From Rana temporaria (taxonomy: Eukaryota; Chordata; Amphibia; Anura; Ranidae), in assembly GCF_905171775.1 (NCBI RefSeq), contig NC_053496.1:186561759-186625758 (forward strand): DNA of 64,000 bases. The letters are read 5' to 3'. The notes beneath the pieces were generated by a model, which made no database searches, was not told the DNA's origin, and was given only the letters and a program-made list of their open reading frames with translations. The stretch's first letter is position 1, and every line of letters starts with the position of its first letter. The translations under genes were made by a program, and so were the position numbers. Of the stretch, positions 44,391 through 56,265 are shown piece after piece.

Positions 44391-45804
44391 CTAACCAGAA
44401 AATCTACTACTGCAGGAGGGAACAGACACAAAAGATACACTCCGCATCTTCCCAAATGTGGCGTAGCCGTTCTCCGGGTGAAAGTGTGTGGTGTACATTC
44501 CTTCTGTGTGAATGGGGGGGGGGGGGAAGATGAATGTTACAATCGTTTCCCAGCCGTTCCGAATTCTGGCCCCGATTTAAAAAAAAAACAATAATTTCCT
44601 ATAATCGTCGGCAACATCGAGCGGCCATAATTTCTTCTGAAAAACCTTAATCGTAAAAATAGAGAACTAACACATTATGGCCACTAGATGGAGCCAATGA
44701 CCATAGGAAATCACTGAAATAAAATATGACCAATACCGGTCACGACTGGGGGGATGCGCGTCACATTTGTTCTGGAATTTTATTGATAGGCAACTCCTAT
44801 CCTCATATTGATTGGCGGTTCCAAATAAATAACTACTGCAGGAGGGAAGAGACACAGAAGATACGCTCCGCCTCTTCCCACATAAGTGTTGTGTTTTATT
44901 ATGAGACAATGGAAGGTTTGTATACACATGATTACGTAGCGATCACATTAATATTACAATTGTACTTTTATGGTAACAAGGGGCGTAACATAGGCGGGGC
45001 TAATTCTAATCAGGACTGGAAAGAATGCAAACATGGAATGAAAACATTATTAGTGCCGTGTGCAATACATACAACATAGAATACAATTCTATACAGAACT
45101 TACACATTTCCTTTACACATTCATTCTACAAAGTTTATAGAAACAGACCTGGAAGTGTTTGTGAAATCTTCCCCCACAAAATGTCCTCAGCCAATGAGAG
45201 GGAATGACTCCATTTTTATTTTAAAAGGCCTAGAGGACCGCCTTTTAAGTGGTGGGGTTAACGTGTTTCGTCCTGGAAGACGACTTGAGAAAACAGACCT
45301 CTTGCAAGACAATAACAGACCTCTAAGTCTCCATACCACAAAATGTACTCAGCCAATGAGAGGTGATGACTCCATTTTTATTTTAAAAGGCCTAGAGGAC
45401 CGCCTTCTTAGTGGTGGGGTTAACGCTTTTCGTCCTGGAAGACGACTTGAGAAAACAGACCTCTTGCAACAGAATAATAGACCTCCAAGTCTCCACACCA
45501 CAAAATGTACTCAGCCAATGAGAGGTAATGACTCCATTTTTATTTTTCTCCTGCTATCAATGGCCAACACGGTACAACACTTCATCCATGTCTTTGGTGA
45601 TCTCTGATCTCCTTATGAAGTGTTTCTTACATGATGAAGATCAGCCATGGAGTATATCTGAGGTGTATATCAGGGTGTGCTTCTTCCCCACATGTCCAGC
45701 AACATTCATATACAAGACATTTCCCGCACTCACTAATACACCTCGAGGGTTGTGTGGGACCCCTGATGTACAGGAGGACCGAACTTCAGTGAGGAACATT
45801 TCCC
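44391..45804 (-). other. 3' flank of gene 5, homologous to the gene 6 flank
   Basis: 44.65-45.57 kb is nearly identical to 60.58-61.45 kb: CCACTAGATGGAGCCAATGA, ACCAATACCGGTCACGACTG, CTCCTATCCTCATATTGATT. It holds about 2.3 copies of a 162-bp tandem unit (AAAATGTACTCAGCCAATGA at 45178, 45340 and 45502). AATAAA on the minus strand occurs at 45538-45543 and 44895-44900. Finger-like codons (VHQGSH, SECGKCLVYE) remain readable past the stop of gene 5. Confidence 0.65.
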
Positions 45805-48800
45805 TCACTCAGGACAGGGAAGTGCTGTCTTTGTGTGCAATTTCTGATGTCTGGAAAGATCAGACTTCTGTGAAAAGCATTTCCCACACTCAGGACAGGA
45901 ATACGGCTTCTCCCCCGTGTGAGACCTCTGATGTGCGACAAGGTGTGATTTTTGTATAAAACATTTCCCGCACTCAGAACAGGAAAATGGCTTCTCCCCC
46001 GTGTGATACCTCTGATGTTCGACAAGGTGTGATTTTTGTATAAAACATTTCCCGCACTCAGAACAGGAATGCGGCTTGTCTCCCGTGTGAGATCTCCGAT
46101 GTTTATTAAAACTGTTCTTTTCTGAGAAACATTTCCCGCACTCAGGACAACAAAACGGCTTTTCCCCTGTGTGCAATCTCTGATGTATGACAAGTTCTTT
46201 TTTTTGTACAAAACATTTCCCGCACTCAGCACAGGAATGTGGCTTCTCTTCGTTGTGAGATCTCTGGTGTTTATTAAAACTGTACTTCTCTGAGAAACAT
46301 TTCCCGCACTCAGGACAACAAAACGGCTTTTCCCCTGTGTGAGACCTCCGATGTATGACAAGTTCATTTTTTTGAACAAAACATTTCCCGCACTCAGTAC
46401 AGGAATGCCGCTTTTCTCCTGTATGAATTCTCTGATGTGTATAAAGGTTGTCCTTTTGTGAAAAACATTTTCCGCACTCAGGGCAGGAAAATGGTTTCTC
46501 TCCCGTGTGAGACCTCTGATGTTTGGCAAGATGTGATTTTTGTATAAAACATTTTCCGCACTCAGGGCAGGAAAATGGTTTCTCTCCCGTGTGAGACCTC
46601 TGATGATCGGCAAGATGTGATTTTTGTATATAACATTTCCCGCACTCAGAACAGCAATACGGCTTCTCTCCTGTGTGAGATCTCTGGTGTTTATTAAAGT
46701 AGGACTTCTCTGAAAAACATTTCCCGCACTCATCACAGGTATACGATTTTTCTCCCTTATGCAATCTCTGATGTGTGTAAAGATTGGACTTCCTTGAAAA
46801 ACATTTCCCGCACTCAGGACAGGAAAACGGCTTCACCTCCGTGTGAGATCTCTGATGTTCAACAAGTGCTATTTTCTCTCCAAAACATTTTCTGCACTCA
46901 GGACAGGAATACGGCTTCTCCCCTGTGTGAGATCTCAGATGTCTGTTAAGTTGGGACTTCTGTGAAAAACATTTTCTGCACTCAGAACAGGAAAATGGTT
47001 TCTCTCCTGTGTGAGACCTCTGATGTTTGACAAGATGGAATTTTTGCATAAAACATTTTCCACACTCAGGACAGGAAAATGGCTTCTCCCCCGTGTGAGT
47101 CCTCTGATGACTGGCAAGATGTGATTTTTGTATAAAACATTTCCCGCACACAGAGCAGCAATACGGCTTCTCTCCTGTGTGAATTCTCTGGTGTTTATGA
47201 AAATGGGACTTCTCTGAGAAACATTTCCCGCACTCAGCACAGGAATACGGCTTGTCTGCCATATGCCATCTCTGATGTATGTAAAGATTGGACTTCCTTG
47301 AAAAACATTTCCCGCACTCAAGACAGGAAAATGGCTTCTCCCCCGTGTGAGATCTCTGATGTGTGACAAGTTCTATTTTCTCTCCAAAACATTTCCAACA
47401 CTCAGTACAGGAATATGGCTTCTCCTCCGTGTGTGATCTCAGATGTCTGTTAAGTTGGGACTTCTGCGAAAAACATTTCCCACACTCAGGACAGGAATGC
47501 GGCTTCTCACCTGTGTGCACTCTCATATGTCCATTAAGATGGGACTTTTGTGAAAAACATTTTCCGCACTCAGAACAGGAATACGGCTTCTCCCCCGTGT
47601 GAGATCTCTGATGTCTTGAAAATTTGGACTTATCTAAAAAACATTTCCCGCACTCAAGACAGGAATACCTCACATACGTTGGAAGGACGGCACCGTCCCG
47701 CACAGTCTGAGGTTCCTCAGGATAAGAGGAATACGATGGTCCATCTACACTGTGTGGTGCCGGATGGACATTTGAGGTAGTCGGGTTTTCTCCTGGACTA
47801 TACTGTGTGATGTCCTCATCTTCTACTTTACAGTCTGGAGACAAAGTGAAACAATGTTTAGAGGGGAGAGAGCAGAAGTCAAGACTATGAAATGTACAAG
47901 ATATTGTATAAGATAAAACACTTAAGACTGTATAACATATGTACAGGATATTTCCTGTCTGAGATCTTGCTACACTCAGGGCACCGGACAGGTTGAGAAA
48001 ATGGTGAAACTGGAAGCCAACATTTTGCTGCCAGCTGAACCCCAGAATCTCCATAAATCCAGTCTAGAGACATAAATTGTGTCTGCAGCACAGAGAAGGA
48101 AGATTATCCGAGAGAAATACAGGAATACAGGACGGGGAACACAGCTCAGGAAAGTGACCAGGGGATTACAGGCTGATATCACCCAGTCCCCGCCCTACTC
48201 TGGACCAATCAGTGAGCAGTATAGGTGGAGGAATGGATTTAGTGTTAATGACCCACCTGTGCTGATCTCTGTAGGAGTGTCCTCCTCTATAAATGTCCCC
48301 GTTATTCCATCCTCCTCCATAGACTGCTGATCATCCCTCACATACGTCTCTTCTTCTTCTGATTTCACCTCAAATTCTATATCGATTGGATCTCCACTCT
48401 AAACCAAGAAAAAGAGAGAGAATATCATCTGTAAGATATAAGCTTTAATATTGTGACGTCACATAAATAAATCCCCTTGTCTACTCAAGTCCATGTTCTA
48501 GATGTTCCGTTCCACCAACCTTTAAATATTGAGGGATGGTGTGACCTTCCTGTGTGGAATCCCGGGAATACAGAGGACGGGGACATCTCTCTGGTGGGTT
48601 CCTGGTATTAGGTGGCTCCATCATATCCTTGTGTCCTTCTGAAAACTCCTCCATCACTCCATACTCCTCATCCTCCTCTTTATACTCTTCTTTAATATCA
48701 ATATTATCATCCCCGAGGTTTCCACTCTGAATATATAATAAAACATTCATTATAATAAACATGTTTGTGTATAAATCATAACCACCAATAATTGTTCCTC

Positions 48801-49054
48801 ATCTACCTGATGATGGTGGGGGATGGTGTGACCTTCCTGTGTGGAATCCCGGGAATACAGAGGACGGGGACATCTCTCTGGTGGGTTCCCATTACTGGAT
48901 CCATCTGTAGGAAACACACACACTGACTGAATACATTGTTTCTATGTGTTTATCAGATGATGGGGGATCTAGGTGGAGCCTCCGTACTGCTCTCTCCTTT
49001 ACAATAAAGTCTCCTCTTACCCGGTGATGTGAGGGGCGGCTGATTCTCCATCAT
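45805..49054 (-). CDS. C2H2 zinc-finger protein, gene 5 (22 fingers, 836 aa)
   Basis: Proposed exons: 49054-49021, 48904-48807, 48726-48520, 48398-48257 and 47834-45805; the sum of 2511 nt divides by three. Two PPERCPRPLYSRDSTQEGHT modules, the acidic exon, then DCKVEDEDITQYSPGEN, a single 18-aa repeat and 22 fingers. The usual acceptor of the last exon (TTTCTATTTTAG before TAGATGG) is deleted; a TTTGTCTCCAG inside the exon at 47835-47836 would replace it and keep the frame (G from the previous exon plus AC gives Asp). Fingers 3-8 and 9-14 are a tandem duplication of six; 16-17 and 18-19 duplicate two. Ends LPCPE then TGA. Gene 5 lacks the third module exon seen in genes 2 and 3. Nuclear DNA binding is predicted from the family. 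Confidence 0.82.
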
Positions 49055-49362
49055 GACGTCCTTCCCGGCACCGCTCACCTCTCCTGTCAGCAGCTCGATG
49101 ATCTCTCTGGTGACTTCTAGGATCTTCTTTGTATTTCTCTATTCTATCAGGGAGGGAGGTGGAGGCAATGTGATGGTCATGTGATCTCCAGACTTCACAG
49201 GAGGAAAACTCTAGATCTGAACACAAATAGTAAAATCAAATGACATTCCCAGAATCCTCCTCACCTCACTGGTCAGGTCTCTTTATTTAAACCCCACTTC
49301 ATGCTGAGGTTTCTGATATTACATACAATGCAGGTCCAATAGCCCTACTTTGAAAGTGAGGA
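49055..49362. other. Upstream intron/5' UTR region of gene 5
   Basis: Conserved with genes 1-3 (TCACCAGAGAGATCATCGAG on the minus strand; in-frame TAG at 49139-49141). It continues to the AATGCAGGTCCAATAGCCCT segment before an LTR-like insertion. Confidence 0.5.
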
Positions 49363-50251
49363 TGCTATTGTGTGAAGATGTCCTGTGTTTACACTTATTA
49401 TACTGTGTATTTTATAGCAGGTGAGCGAGGAGATGTGACGTCTACCCTGTAAGGTCATATCTATGTCACCTGGTCTGGGTAAATGATTAGTTAATTAGCT
49501 CATGTTAATTTATGTTCTAGTTACCTCCTCTTTAAGACCCCTTTCACACTGGGGCGTTTTTTGAGCGTTATTCGAGCGAAGCCTCTTCTGCAATCCCAAT
49601 GTGAAAGCCCGAGTACTTTCAGAGCCTTTTCACACTGCCAGCGCCCGAAACGTTTTAGGGCGTTTTTGCAGTGCCTCAGTGTGAAAGGGTAAGGCGTTTT
49701 TACAGCGCTTTTCAATTCATTTTAATGGAGAGGGGCGTTTTTGGAGTGTTTTTTTCAGCGCCCAAAAGCTGCTCCAAAGATGCTGCTTGCAGGACTTTTC
49801 TCAACGACCCGCCAGTGCAACGCCTCAGTGTGAAAGGGTAAAGCGTTTTACAGCGCTTTCAATTCATTTCAATGGAGAGGGGTGTTTTTGGAGCATTTTT
49901 TTCAGCGCCCAAAAGCTGCTGAAAAGATGCTGCTTGCAGGACTCAGTGTGAAAGGGTCCATTGAGATGCATGGAGAGCGTTTTAATAGCGCTATTTTTAA
50001 CGCTAAAACGCTGTAAAAACGATTCAGTGTGAAAGGGGTCTAACTGTATATAAGATTGTATTCTTATTTCTAATAAAGACTCCATGTTCAGCAGACAAAC
50101 AAGTCTCGTCTCGTTGTGTGCTTGAGAGCAGCTGGAATATCTGATATCTATATCCAGACTGATAGGAAGCGGTATATGACGGAAGCACTCAAGCGGAGTG
50201 TGGGGGACGTTCCGTGACACCACTCAACTCACGTCTTCCAGCACATAGACA
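49363..50251 (+). mobile_element. Probable solo LTR with a nested MITE
   Basis: Begins TG and ends CA. It is flanked by GAGGA (49358-49362) and AAGGA (50252-50256) at a point where the paralogous units read GAGGAGGCCAGGGG. It carries TATATAAG at 50047 and AATAAA at 50072, followed by GTCTCGTCTCGTTGTGTG, an arrangement like promoter, poly(A) signal and R/U5 of an LTR. No internal genes. The MITE at 49536-50040 accounts for more than half of the length. Confidence 0.6.
49536..50040. mobile_element. Harbinger-like MITE (GACCCCTTTCACACTG), TAA duplication
   Basis: Termini GACCCCTTTCACACTGGGGC and TTCAGTGTGAAAGGGGTC, flanked by TAA at 49533-49535 and 50041-50043. Internal repeats of TCAGTGTGAAAGGGTAA and AATGGAGAGGGGCGTTTTTG. 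Confidence 0.85.
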
Positions 50252-50451
50252 AAGGAGGTAGGGTGGGTCATTCCTGTGACTACGAGCCATAATGATAAGA
50301 CTTGTCTCGGTGCCCAGCTGTTAATTAGATTAATGTTTAAAATGTTGCATTGTCGTGTTTTTACGTCTTATCTATGCCAATACCCCCAAGAGGGGAACGT
50401 CCTCCTGGGGGTATAAAGAATGTGTCTGACTCGCCTCTCACCCAGACTATG

Positions 50452-50539
50452 GCCCAGATTCACAAAGCACTTACGCCGACGTATAACAAGTTACGCCGAC
50501 GTAAGTGCAAATGTGCGCCGTCGTATCTGTGCGCCAGAC
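50452..50539. mobile_element. Left fragment of a GGCCCAGATTC-type MITE
   Basis: Starts GGCCCAGATTCACAAAGCAC and is cut after about 88 bases by the CAGGGTTTGAC element. Confidence 0.65.
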
Positions 50540-51392
50540 CAGGGTTTGACAAATTTGCTTGGAATCTAGGAGCCAGCTAAAAAAAGTTAGGAGCCAGAAA
50601 ACGCGCCCCGTCCCGACGAGCTTGCGCGCAGAAGCGATCACATACGTGAGCAGCGCCCACATATGTAAACGGTGTTCAAACCACACATGTGAGATATCAC
50701 CGCGATTGGTAGAGAGCGAGAGCAATAATTCTAGCCCTAGACCTCCTCTGTAACTCAAAACATACAACCTGTAGATTTTTTTAAACGTCGCCTATGAAGA
50801 TTTTAAAGGGTAAAAGTTTGTCGGCATTCCACGAGCGGACGCAATTTTGAAGCGTGACATGTTGGGTATGAATTTACTCGGCGTAACATTATCTTTCATA
50901 ATATTAACAAAAAATGTGGATAACTTTACTGTTGTCTTATTTTTTAATTGAAAAAGTGTAATTTTTTTCCCAAAAAAGTGCGCTTGTAAGACCGCTGCGC
51001 AAATACGGCGTGACAGAAAGTATTGCAACGATCGCCATTTTATTTTCTAGGGTGTTAGGATAAAAAATATATATAATGTTTGGGTGTTCTAATTAGAGGG
51101 AAGAAGATGGCAGTGAAAATAGTGAAAAATTACATTAGAATTGCTGTTTAACTTGTAATGCTTAACTTGTAATACCAACGGCCACCACCAGATGGTGCCA
51201 TCTTACACATCTGGTGGTAATAACTTGTAATACCAACGGCCACCACCAGATGGCGCCAGCTCACACATCTGGTGGTAATAACTTGTAATACCAACGGCTC
51301 ACCACCAGATGACGCCACCTTCCAAGCCAAGTCGCCAGGACACCATTTCTAGTCGCCATGGCGACCTGGCGCCCGGGATTTGTCGAGCCCTG
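50540..51392. mobile_element. hAT-like nonautonomous element with CAGGGTTTGACAAAT termini
   Basis: Termini CAGGGTTTGACAAATTTG and GATTTGTCGAGCCCTG, a CAGGG-type end typical of hAT. Contains three 58-bp tandem units (AACTTGTAATACCAACGGCC at about 51164, 51222 and 51280). No 8-bp duplication is seen; the two flanks belong to different elements, so one side is rearranged. Confidence 0.6.
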
Positions 51393-51872
51393 GTTCAGAG
51401 CATTTTTGGAGTTCTAAAAAATGGTCCAAAAAAAATTCCAACATGCTCTATTTTTTCACTGCGTTTTTAACGTTGTAAAAAATGTTCGTGTGTGGGTTTT
51501 AACGACGTGAAAAAAACGAGCATGCTCAGAAGCAAGTTATGAGACGGGAGCGCTCGTTCTGGTAAAAGTAGCGTTCGTAATGGAGATCGCACATTCATCA
51601 CGCTGTAACAGACAGAAATGCGCGAATCGTCTTTTACTAACACGGAATCAGCTAAAAGCAGCCCCAAGGGTGGCGTCATCCGAATGGAACTTCCCCTTTA
51701 TAGTGCCGTCGTACGCGCTGTACGTCACCGCGCTTTGCTAGAGCATTTTTTTTTCACGATCGTGTGTAGGCAAGGCCGTTTTAATGATCGGGTTGAAAAA
51801 AACGTTGTTTTTTCTAGAGCCTGAAAAACGTAATTTTTTAGAACCCGAAAAACGGTCGTGTGTACGCGGCAT
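51393..51872. mobile_element. Truncated MITE ending CGTGTGTACGCGGCA
   Basis: Contains mirrored pieces found also at 41.45-41.95 kb (GAGCATGCTCAGAAGCAAGT, CCCCAAGGGTGGCG, AACGGAATCAGCTAAAAGC-like) and ends GTCGTGTGTACGCGGCA. The left terminus is missing. It is the same family as the 41451 element. Confidence 0.65.
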
Positions 51873-52118
51873 TACTCCTGGATCTCTCTGTTGCCTTTAA
51901 ATCCGTGGACCACGCCCCCCTCCTCAAAAAACTCCACTGCTTTGGTCTCTGGGAATGTACTCATTTGTTTTCATCCTACCCATCCCCCCTCACCTTCAGT
52001 GTCACCTACAATTCGACTTCTTCCTTTCTCTGTCGGGGTCCCCCAAGGTTCTGTTCTTGGACCTCTCCTATTCTTGATCTACACCTCCTCCATGGGTTAG
52101 CTTATAGCCTCCATGCCG

Positions 52119-52266
52119 CAGGGATCCTCAAACTGCGGCTCTCCAGCTGTTACGGAACTACAAATCCCATGAAGCATTGCAAAACTCTGACATTCACAGA
52201 CATGACTAGGCATGATGGGAATTGTAGTTCCTGAACACCTGGAGGGCCGTAGTTTGAAGACCCCTG
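52119..52266. mobile_element. hAT MITE, 148 bp
   Basis: Termini CAGGGATCCTCAAACTGCGG and GTAGTTTGAAGACCCCTG, near an 8-bp direct repeat CTCCATGC/CTCCATGG (52109-52116 and 52267-52274). Interior AACTACAAATCCCATGA and TGATGGGAATTGTAGTT pair as a hairpin, as in common small vertebrate hAT elements. Confidence 0.8.
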
Positions 52267-52516
52267 CTCCATGGCTTCCAATACCATTTCCATACTGATG
52301 CCACCCAAATCTCTCTCTCTACCCCTCAACCCACTCCTTCAGTCTCCTCACGTATCACTAATTTACTAACAGACATATCAATCTCGATGTCACACCACTT
52401 CCTCCAACTCGGTCTATTCAAAGCTGAGCTCATAACATCAACCCGTCGCCGCATTCCAGAGCTCTAGGTGTAATCCTGGACTCTGAACTTTTCGTACGGC
52501 CCCACATCCAATCACT

Positions 52517-53244
52517 GGCCCAGATTCAATAAGATTTGCGCGATATTTGCGTGGGAGCAGGGCAACGATTTTGCCCTGCGCCCACGCAAATATTTTGCGC
52601 TGCCCTCGATTCACGGAGCAGTAGCTCCGTGACTCGCGAGGGCGCGCCGGCAAATTTGCCCGGCGTAAGCTTGCGCAAGTTAAATGATCCCGCCGGGGGC
52701 GGGAATCATTTAAATTAGGCGCGCTCCCGCGCCGAGCGTACAGCGCATTCTCCGTCGGGAAACTTTCCCGACGTGCATTGCGGCAAATGACGTCGAAAGG
52801 ACGTCATTTGCTTCAAAGTGAACGTGAATGGCGTCCAGCGCCATTCACGAAGCACTTACGCAAACAACGTAACATTTGAACGTCGCGATGCGGGAACGGC
52901 GGTATACTTTAGCACAGGCTGCCCCTGCTATTAGAAGGGGCAGCCTTGCGCTAAAGTAGCCGTACGGAAACTCCGTACCTGGCTTGCGCGGGGCCCGCGC
53001 AAGATTGTGAATCAGTGGTAGTATGCAATTTGCATACTACACGCTGATACACAATGGGAGCGCCCCCCGCAAGAATGCAGCCTAAAATCTGCGTGGCATA
53101 AGAGCCTTATGCCGCGCAGATTTTAGGCTGCAGCCGGTGTAACGAGGTTCCTGAATCAGGAGCACTCGTTACACCGGAGCAAGTAAGCAATTGCGCCGTG
53201 TAACTCATGGTTACACGGGCGCAATTGCTTCTTGAATCTGGGCC
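52517..53244. mobile_element. GGCCCAGATTC-type MITE, 728 bp, ACT duplication
   Basis: Termini GGCCCAGATTCAATAAG and CTTGAATCTGGGCC, flanked by ACT at 52514-52516 and 53245-53247. Removal rejoins LINE sequence CCAATCACTGTCCAAAG. Interior TAAGAGCCTTATGCC and TAACCATGGTTACAC-type palindromes. Confidence 0.9.
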
Positions 53245-53409
53245 ACTGTCCAAAGCATGCGGCCTCAACCTCCGCAACATCTCAAAAATACGCCCCTCTG
53301 GTCACCTCTGGCCCTGACTACTGCAACTTCCTCCTCATTGGATTACCTTAACATAGGCTCCTCCCCTTCAGTACATCATGAATGCTGCTGCCAGATTTGT
53401 TCACCTTAC

Positions 53410-55490
53410 CAACTGTTCACTGTCCTCCACCCCTCTCCGCCAATTCCTCTACTGGCCTTCATACAGTGTCCTCCACCCCTCTCCGCCAATTCCTCTACTG
53501 GCCTCCAATTCAGTGTCCTCCACCCCTCTCTGCCAATCCCTCCACTGGTTTCCATTCAGTGTCCTCCACCCCTCTCCACCAATTCCTTTACTGACCTTCA
53601 GACAGTGTCCTCCACCCCTCTCCGCCAATTCCTCTACTGGCCTCCAATTCAGTGTCCTCCACCCCTCTCCACCAATTCCTCTACTGGCCTCCAATTCAGT
53701 GTCCTCCACCCCTCTCTGCCAATCCCTCCACTGGCCTCCATTCCGTGTCCTCCACCCCTCTCTACCAATCCCTCCACTGGTTTCCATTCAGTGTCCTCCA
53801 CCCCTCTTTGCCAATCCCTCCACTGGTTTCCATTCAGTGTCCTCCACCCCTCTCTGCCAATCCCTCCACTGGTTTCCATTCAGTGTCCTCCACCCTCTCT
53901 GCCAATCCCTCCACTGGTTTCCATTCAGTGTCCTCCACCCCTCTTTGCCAATCCCTCCACTGGTTTCCATTCAGTGTCCTCCACCCCTCTCTGCCAATCC
54001 CTCCACTGGTTTCCATTCAGTGTCCTCCACCCTCTCTGCCAATCCCTCCACTGGTTTCCATTCAGTGTCCTCCACCCTCTCTGCCAATCCCTCCACTGGT
54101 TTCCATTCAGTGTCCTCCACCCCTCTCTGCCAATCACTCCACTGGTTTCCGTTCAGTGTCCTCCACCCCTCCCTGCCAATCCCTCCACTGGTTTCCATTC
54201 AGTGTCCTCCACCCCTCTCTGCCAATCCCTCCACTGGCCTCCATTCAGTGTCCTCCACCCCTCTCTGCCAATCCCTCCACTGGTTTCCATTCAGTGTCCT
54301 CCACCCTCTCTGCCAATCCCTCCACTGGTTTCCATTCAGTGTCCTCCACCCCTCTCTGCCAATCCCTCCACTGGTTTCCGTTCAGTGTCCTCCACCCCTC
54401 TCTGCCAATCCCTCCACTGGTTTCCATTCAGTGTCCTCCACCCCTCTCTGCCAATCCCTCCACTGGTTTCCGTTCAGTGTCCTCCACCCCTCTCTGCCAA
54501 TCACTCCACTGGTTTCCGTTCAGTGTCCTCCACCCCTCCCTGCCAATCCCTCAACTGGTTTCCATTCAGTGTCCTCCACCCCTCTCTGCCAATCCCTCCA
54601 CTGGCCTCCATTCAGTGTCCTCCACCCCTCTCCGCCAATTCCTCTACTGGCCTCCAATTCAGTGTCCTCCACCCCTCTCTGCCAATCCCTCCACTGGTTT
54701 CCATTCAGTGTCCTCCACCCCTCTCTGCCAATCCCTCCACTGGCTTCCATTCAGTGTCCTCCACCCTCTCTGCCAATCCCTCCACTGGTTTCCATTCAGT
54801 GTCCTCCACCCCTCTCTACCAATCCCTCCACTGACCTCCATTCAGTGTCCTCCACCCCTCTCTGCCAATCACTCCACTGGTTTCCATTCAGTGTCCTCCA
54901 CCCCTCTCTACCAATCCCTCCACTGGCCTCCATTCAGTGCCCTCCACCCCTCTCTGCCAATCCCTCCACTGGTTTCCATTCAGTGTCCTCCACCCCTCTC
55001 TGCCAATCCCTGCACTGGTTTCCATTCAGTGTCCTCCACCCCTCTCCACCAATCCCTCCCCTGGCCTCCATTCAGTGTCCTCCACCCCTCTCTGCCAATC
55101 CCTCCCCTGGCTTCCATTCAGTGTCCTCCACCCCTCTCTGCCAATCCCTCCACTGGCTTCCATTCAGTGTCCTCCACCCTCTCTGCCAATCCCTCCACTG
55201 GTTTCCATTCAGTGTCCTCCACCCCTCTCTGCCAATCCCTCCACTGGCTTCCATTCAGTGTCCTCTACCCCTCTCTGCCAATCCCTCCACTGGCCTCCAA
55301 TTCAGTGTCCTCCACCCCTCTCTACCAATCCCTCCACTGGCCTCCATTCAGTGTCCTCCACCCCTCTCTGCCAATCCCTCCACTGGTTTCCATTCAGTGT
55401 CCTCCACCCCTCTCTGCCAATCCCTCCACTGACCTCCATCCAGTGTCCTCCACCCCTCTCTGCCAATCCCTCCACTGGCTTTCGCTCACC
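53410..55490. repeat. 46-bp minisatellite grown inside the LINE frame, about 2.1 kb
   Basis: About 45 units of CAGTGTCCTCCACCCCTCTC / TGCCAATCCCTCCACTGGTT / TCCATT, with 45-bp variants lacking one C. The first and last units merge with LINE sequence on both sides, corresponding to the LINE peptide VSATPLxQSLHW. Since 46 is not a multiple of three, the frame rotates, giving three overlapping open frames of 525-684 aa that are not genes. Confidence 0.95.
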
Positions 55491-56072
55491 CAACCAATTT
55501 AATTCAAAATAGTTACAACAACTTACAAAGTCATACACAACTCGGCCCCCAGCTACATCACTAACTTAGTCTTACAATACCAACCAAATCGATCTCTTCA
55601 TACCTCCCAAGACCTCCTGTTATCTAGCTCCCTCATCACTTCCTCCCGTACTCATTTCCAGAGCCTCTCCCATCCTCTGGAACTCCCTATCCCAATTTGT
55701 CTGACTATCTCCTACTCTGTCCACATTTAGGCGATCCCTGAAAACCCTTCCCTTCAGAGAAGCCTATCCCACCCCCACCCAACACCTGGACTTCCATTTT
55801 GTCCATCTGCCCATCCCCCACAGTTATTGCCTTTTGTATCCTTTGGCCCCCCTTCTAGATTGTAAGCTCTAACGAGCAGGGTCCTCTGATTCCTCCTGTA
55901 TTGTAACTGTACTGTCTGCCCTCAATGTTGTTAAAACTGTTGTCTTAATATAAATCCTATATAAAAATAATATATATGTGTGTATCATCATCTGCTGGAG
56001 ATAAAGGATGTCAAAGTGACTATGGAGGAAGAAGACGGACATGACGGGGGTTAAAAAATAAGATCTTATTAC

Positions 56073-56265
56073 CTCCTCAGCTGCCACTTCCAAACACGTC
56101 TCCTCTCTACTTCTTCCCGACTCGCCTCTCACCCGGAACTTCTTATTTGTACCTGACATCACTTCCTGTCTTCCATAGAGACTTCCTGTCTCTATGGAAG
56201 AAGTGAGATCACCGTCTTGTGGAGCTCAGAGGAACTGCAGCCCCAAGAAACGTCTCGTAGTCTGA
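56073..56265 (-). promoter_or_regulatory. First-exon/promoter block of gene 5
   Basis: Donor AGGAG|GTAATAAG with the exon ending at 56073. GGAAGT cores (GACAGGAAGTGATGTCAGGT) and CTCCACAAGACGGTGATCTC upstream. It lies about 7 kb from the first coding exon because of LINE minisatellite growth and insertions. Confidence 0.6.

Larger units (their letters stand above)
51873..55965 (+). mobile_element. LINE copy with frameshifted RT, two insertions and an internal minisatellite
   Basis: Reverse-transcriptase start LLDLSVAFKSVDHAPLLKKL at 51875, then SVGVPQGSVLGPLLFLIYTS at about 52030 in a different frame. After insertions at 52119-52266 and 52517-53244 the frame resumes with MNAAARFVHLTNC at 53378. 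It is then expanded into a 46-bp minisatellite and closes with QSLHWLSLTQPI and sequence matching KILTTYKVIHNSAPTYITNL in frame-shifted form at 55.5 kb. The LINE 3' end AGATTGTAAGCTCTAACGAG lies at 55857. Inactive. It occupies the intron between exon 1 and the coding exons of gene 5. Confidence 0.8.

Noticed and set aside
48079..48330. Plus-strand 83-aa frame, repeated at 12251, 23556 and 32167, considered as a conserved small gene
   Set aside because: It runs antisense through the acidic exon and its neighbouring intron and is conserved only because the units are duplicates. The minus-strand exon explains the conservation.
49363..50251. A complete endogenous retrovirus at the LTR-like element
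   Set aside because: Only one LTR-sized segment is present, with no gag, pol or env frames next to it.
53257..55512. Plus-strand frames of 525, 616 and 684 aa
   Set aside because: All come from the 46-bp minisatellite inside a dead LINE; frame rotation explains why three are open.
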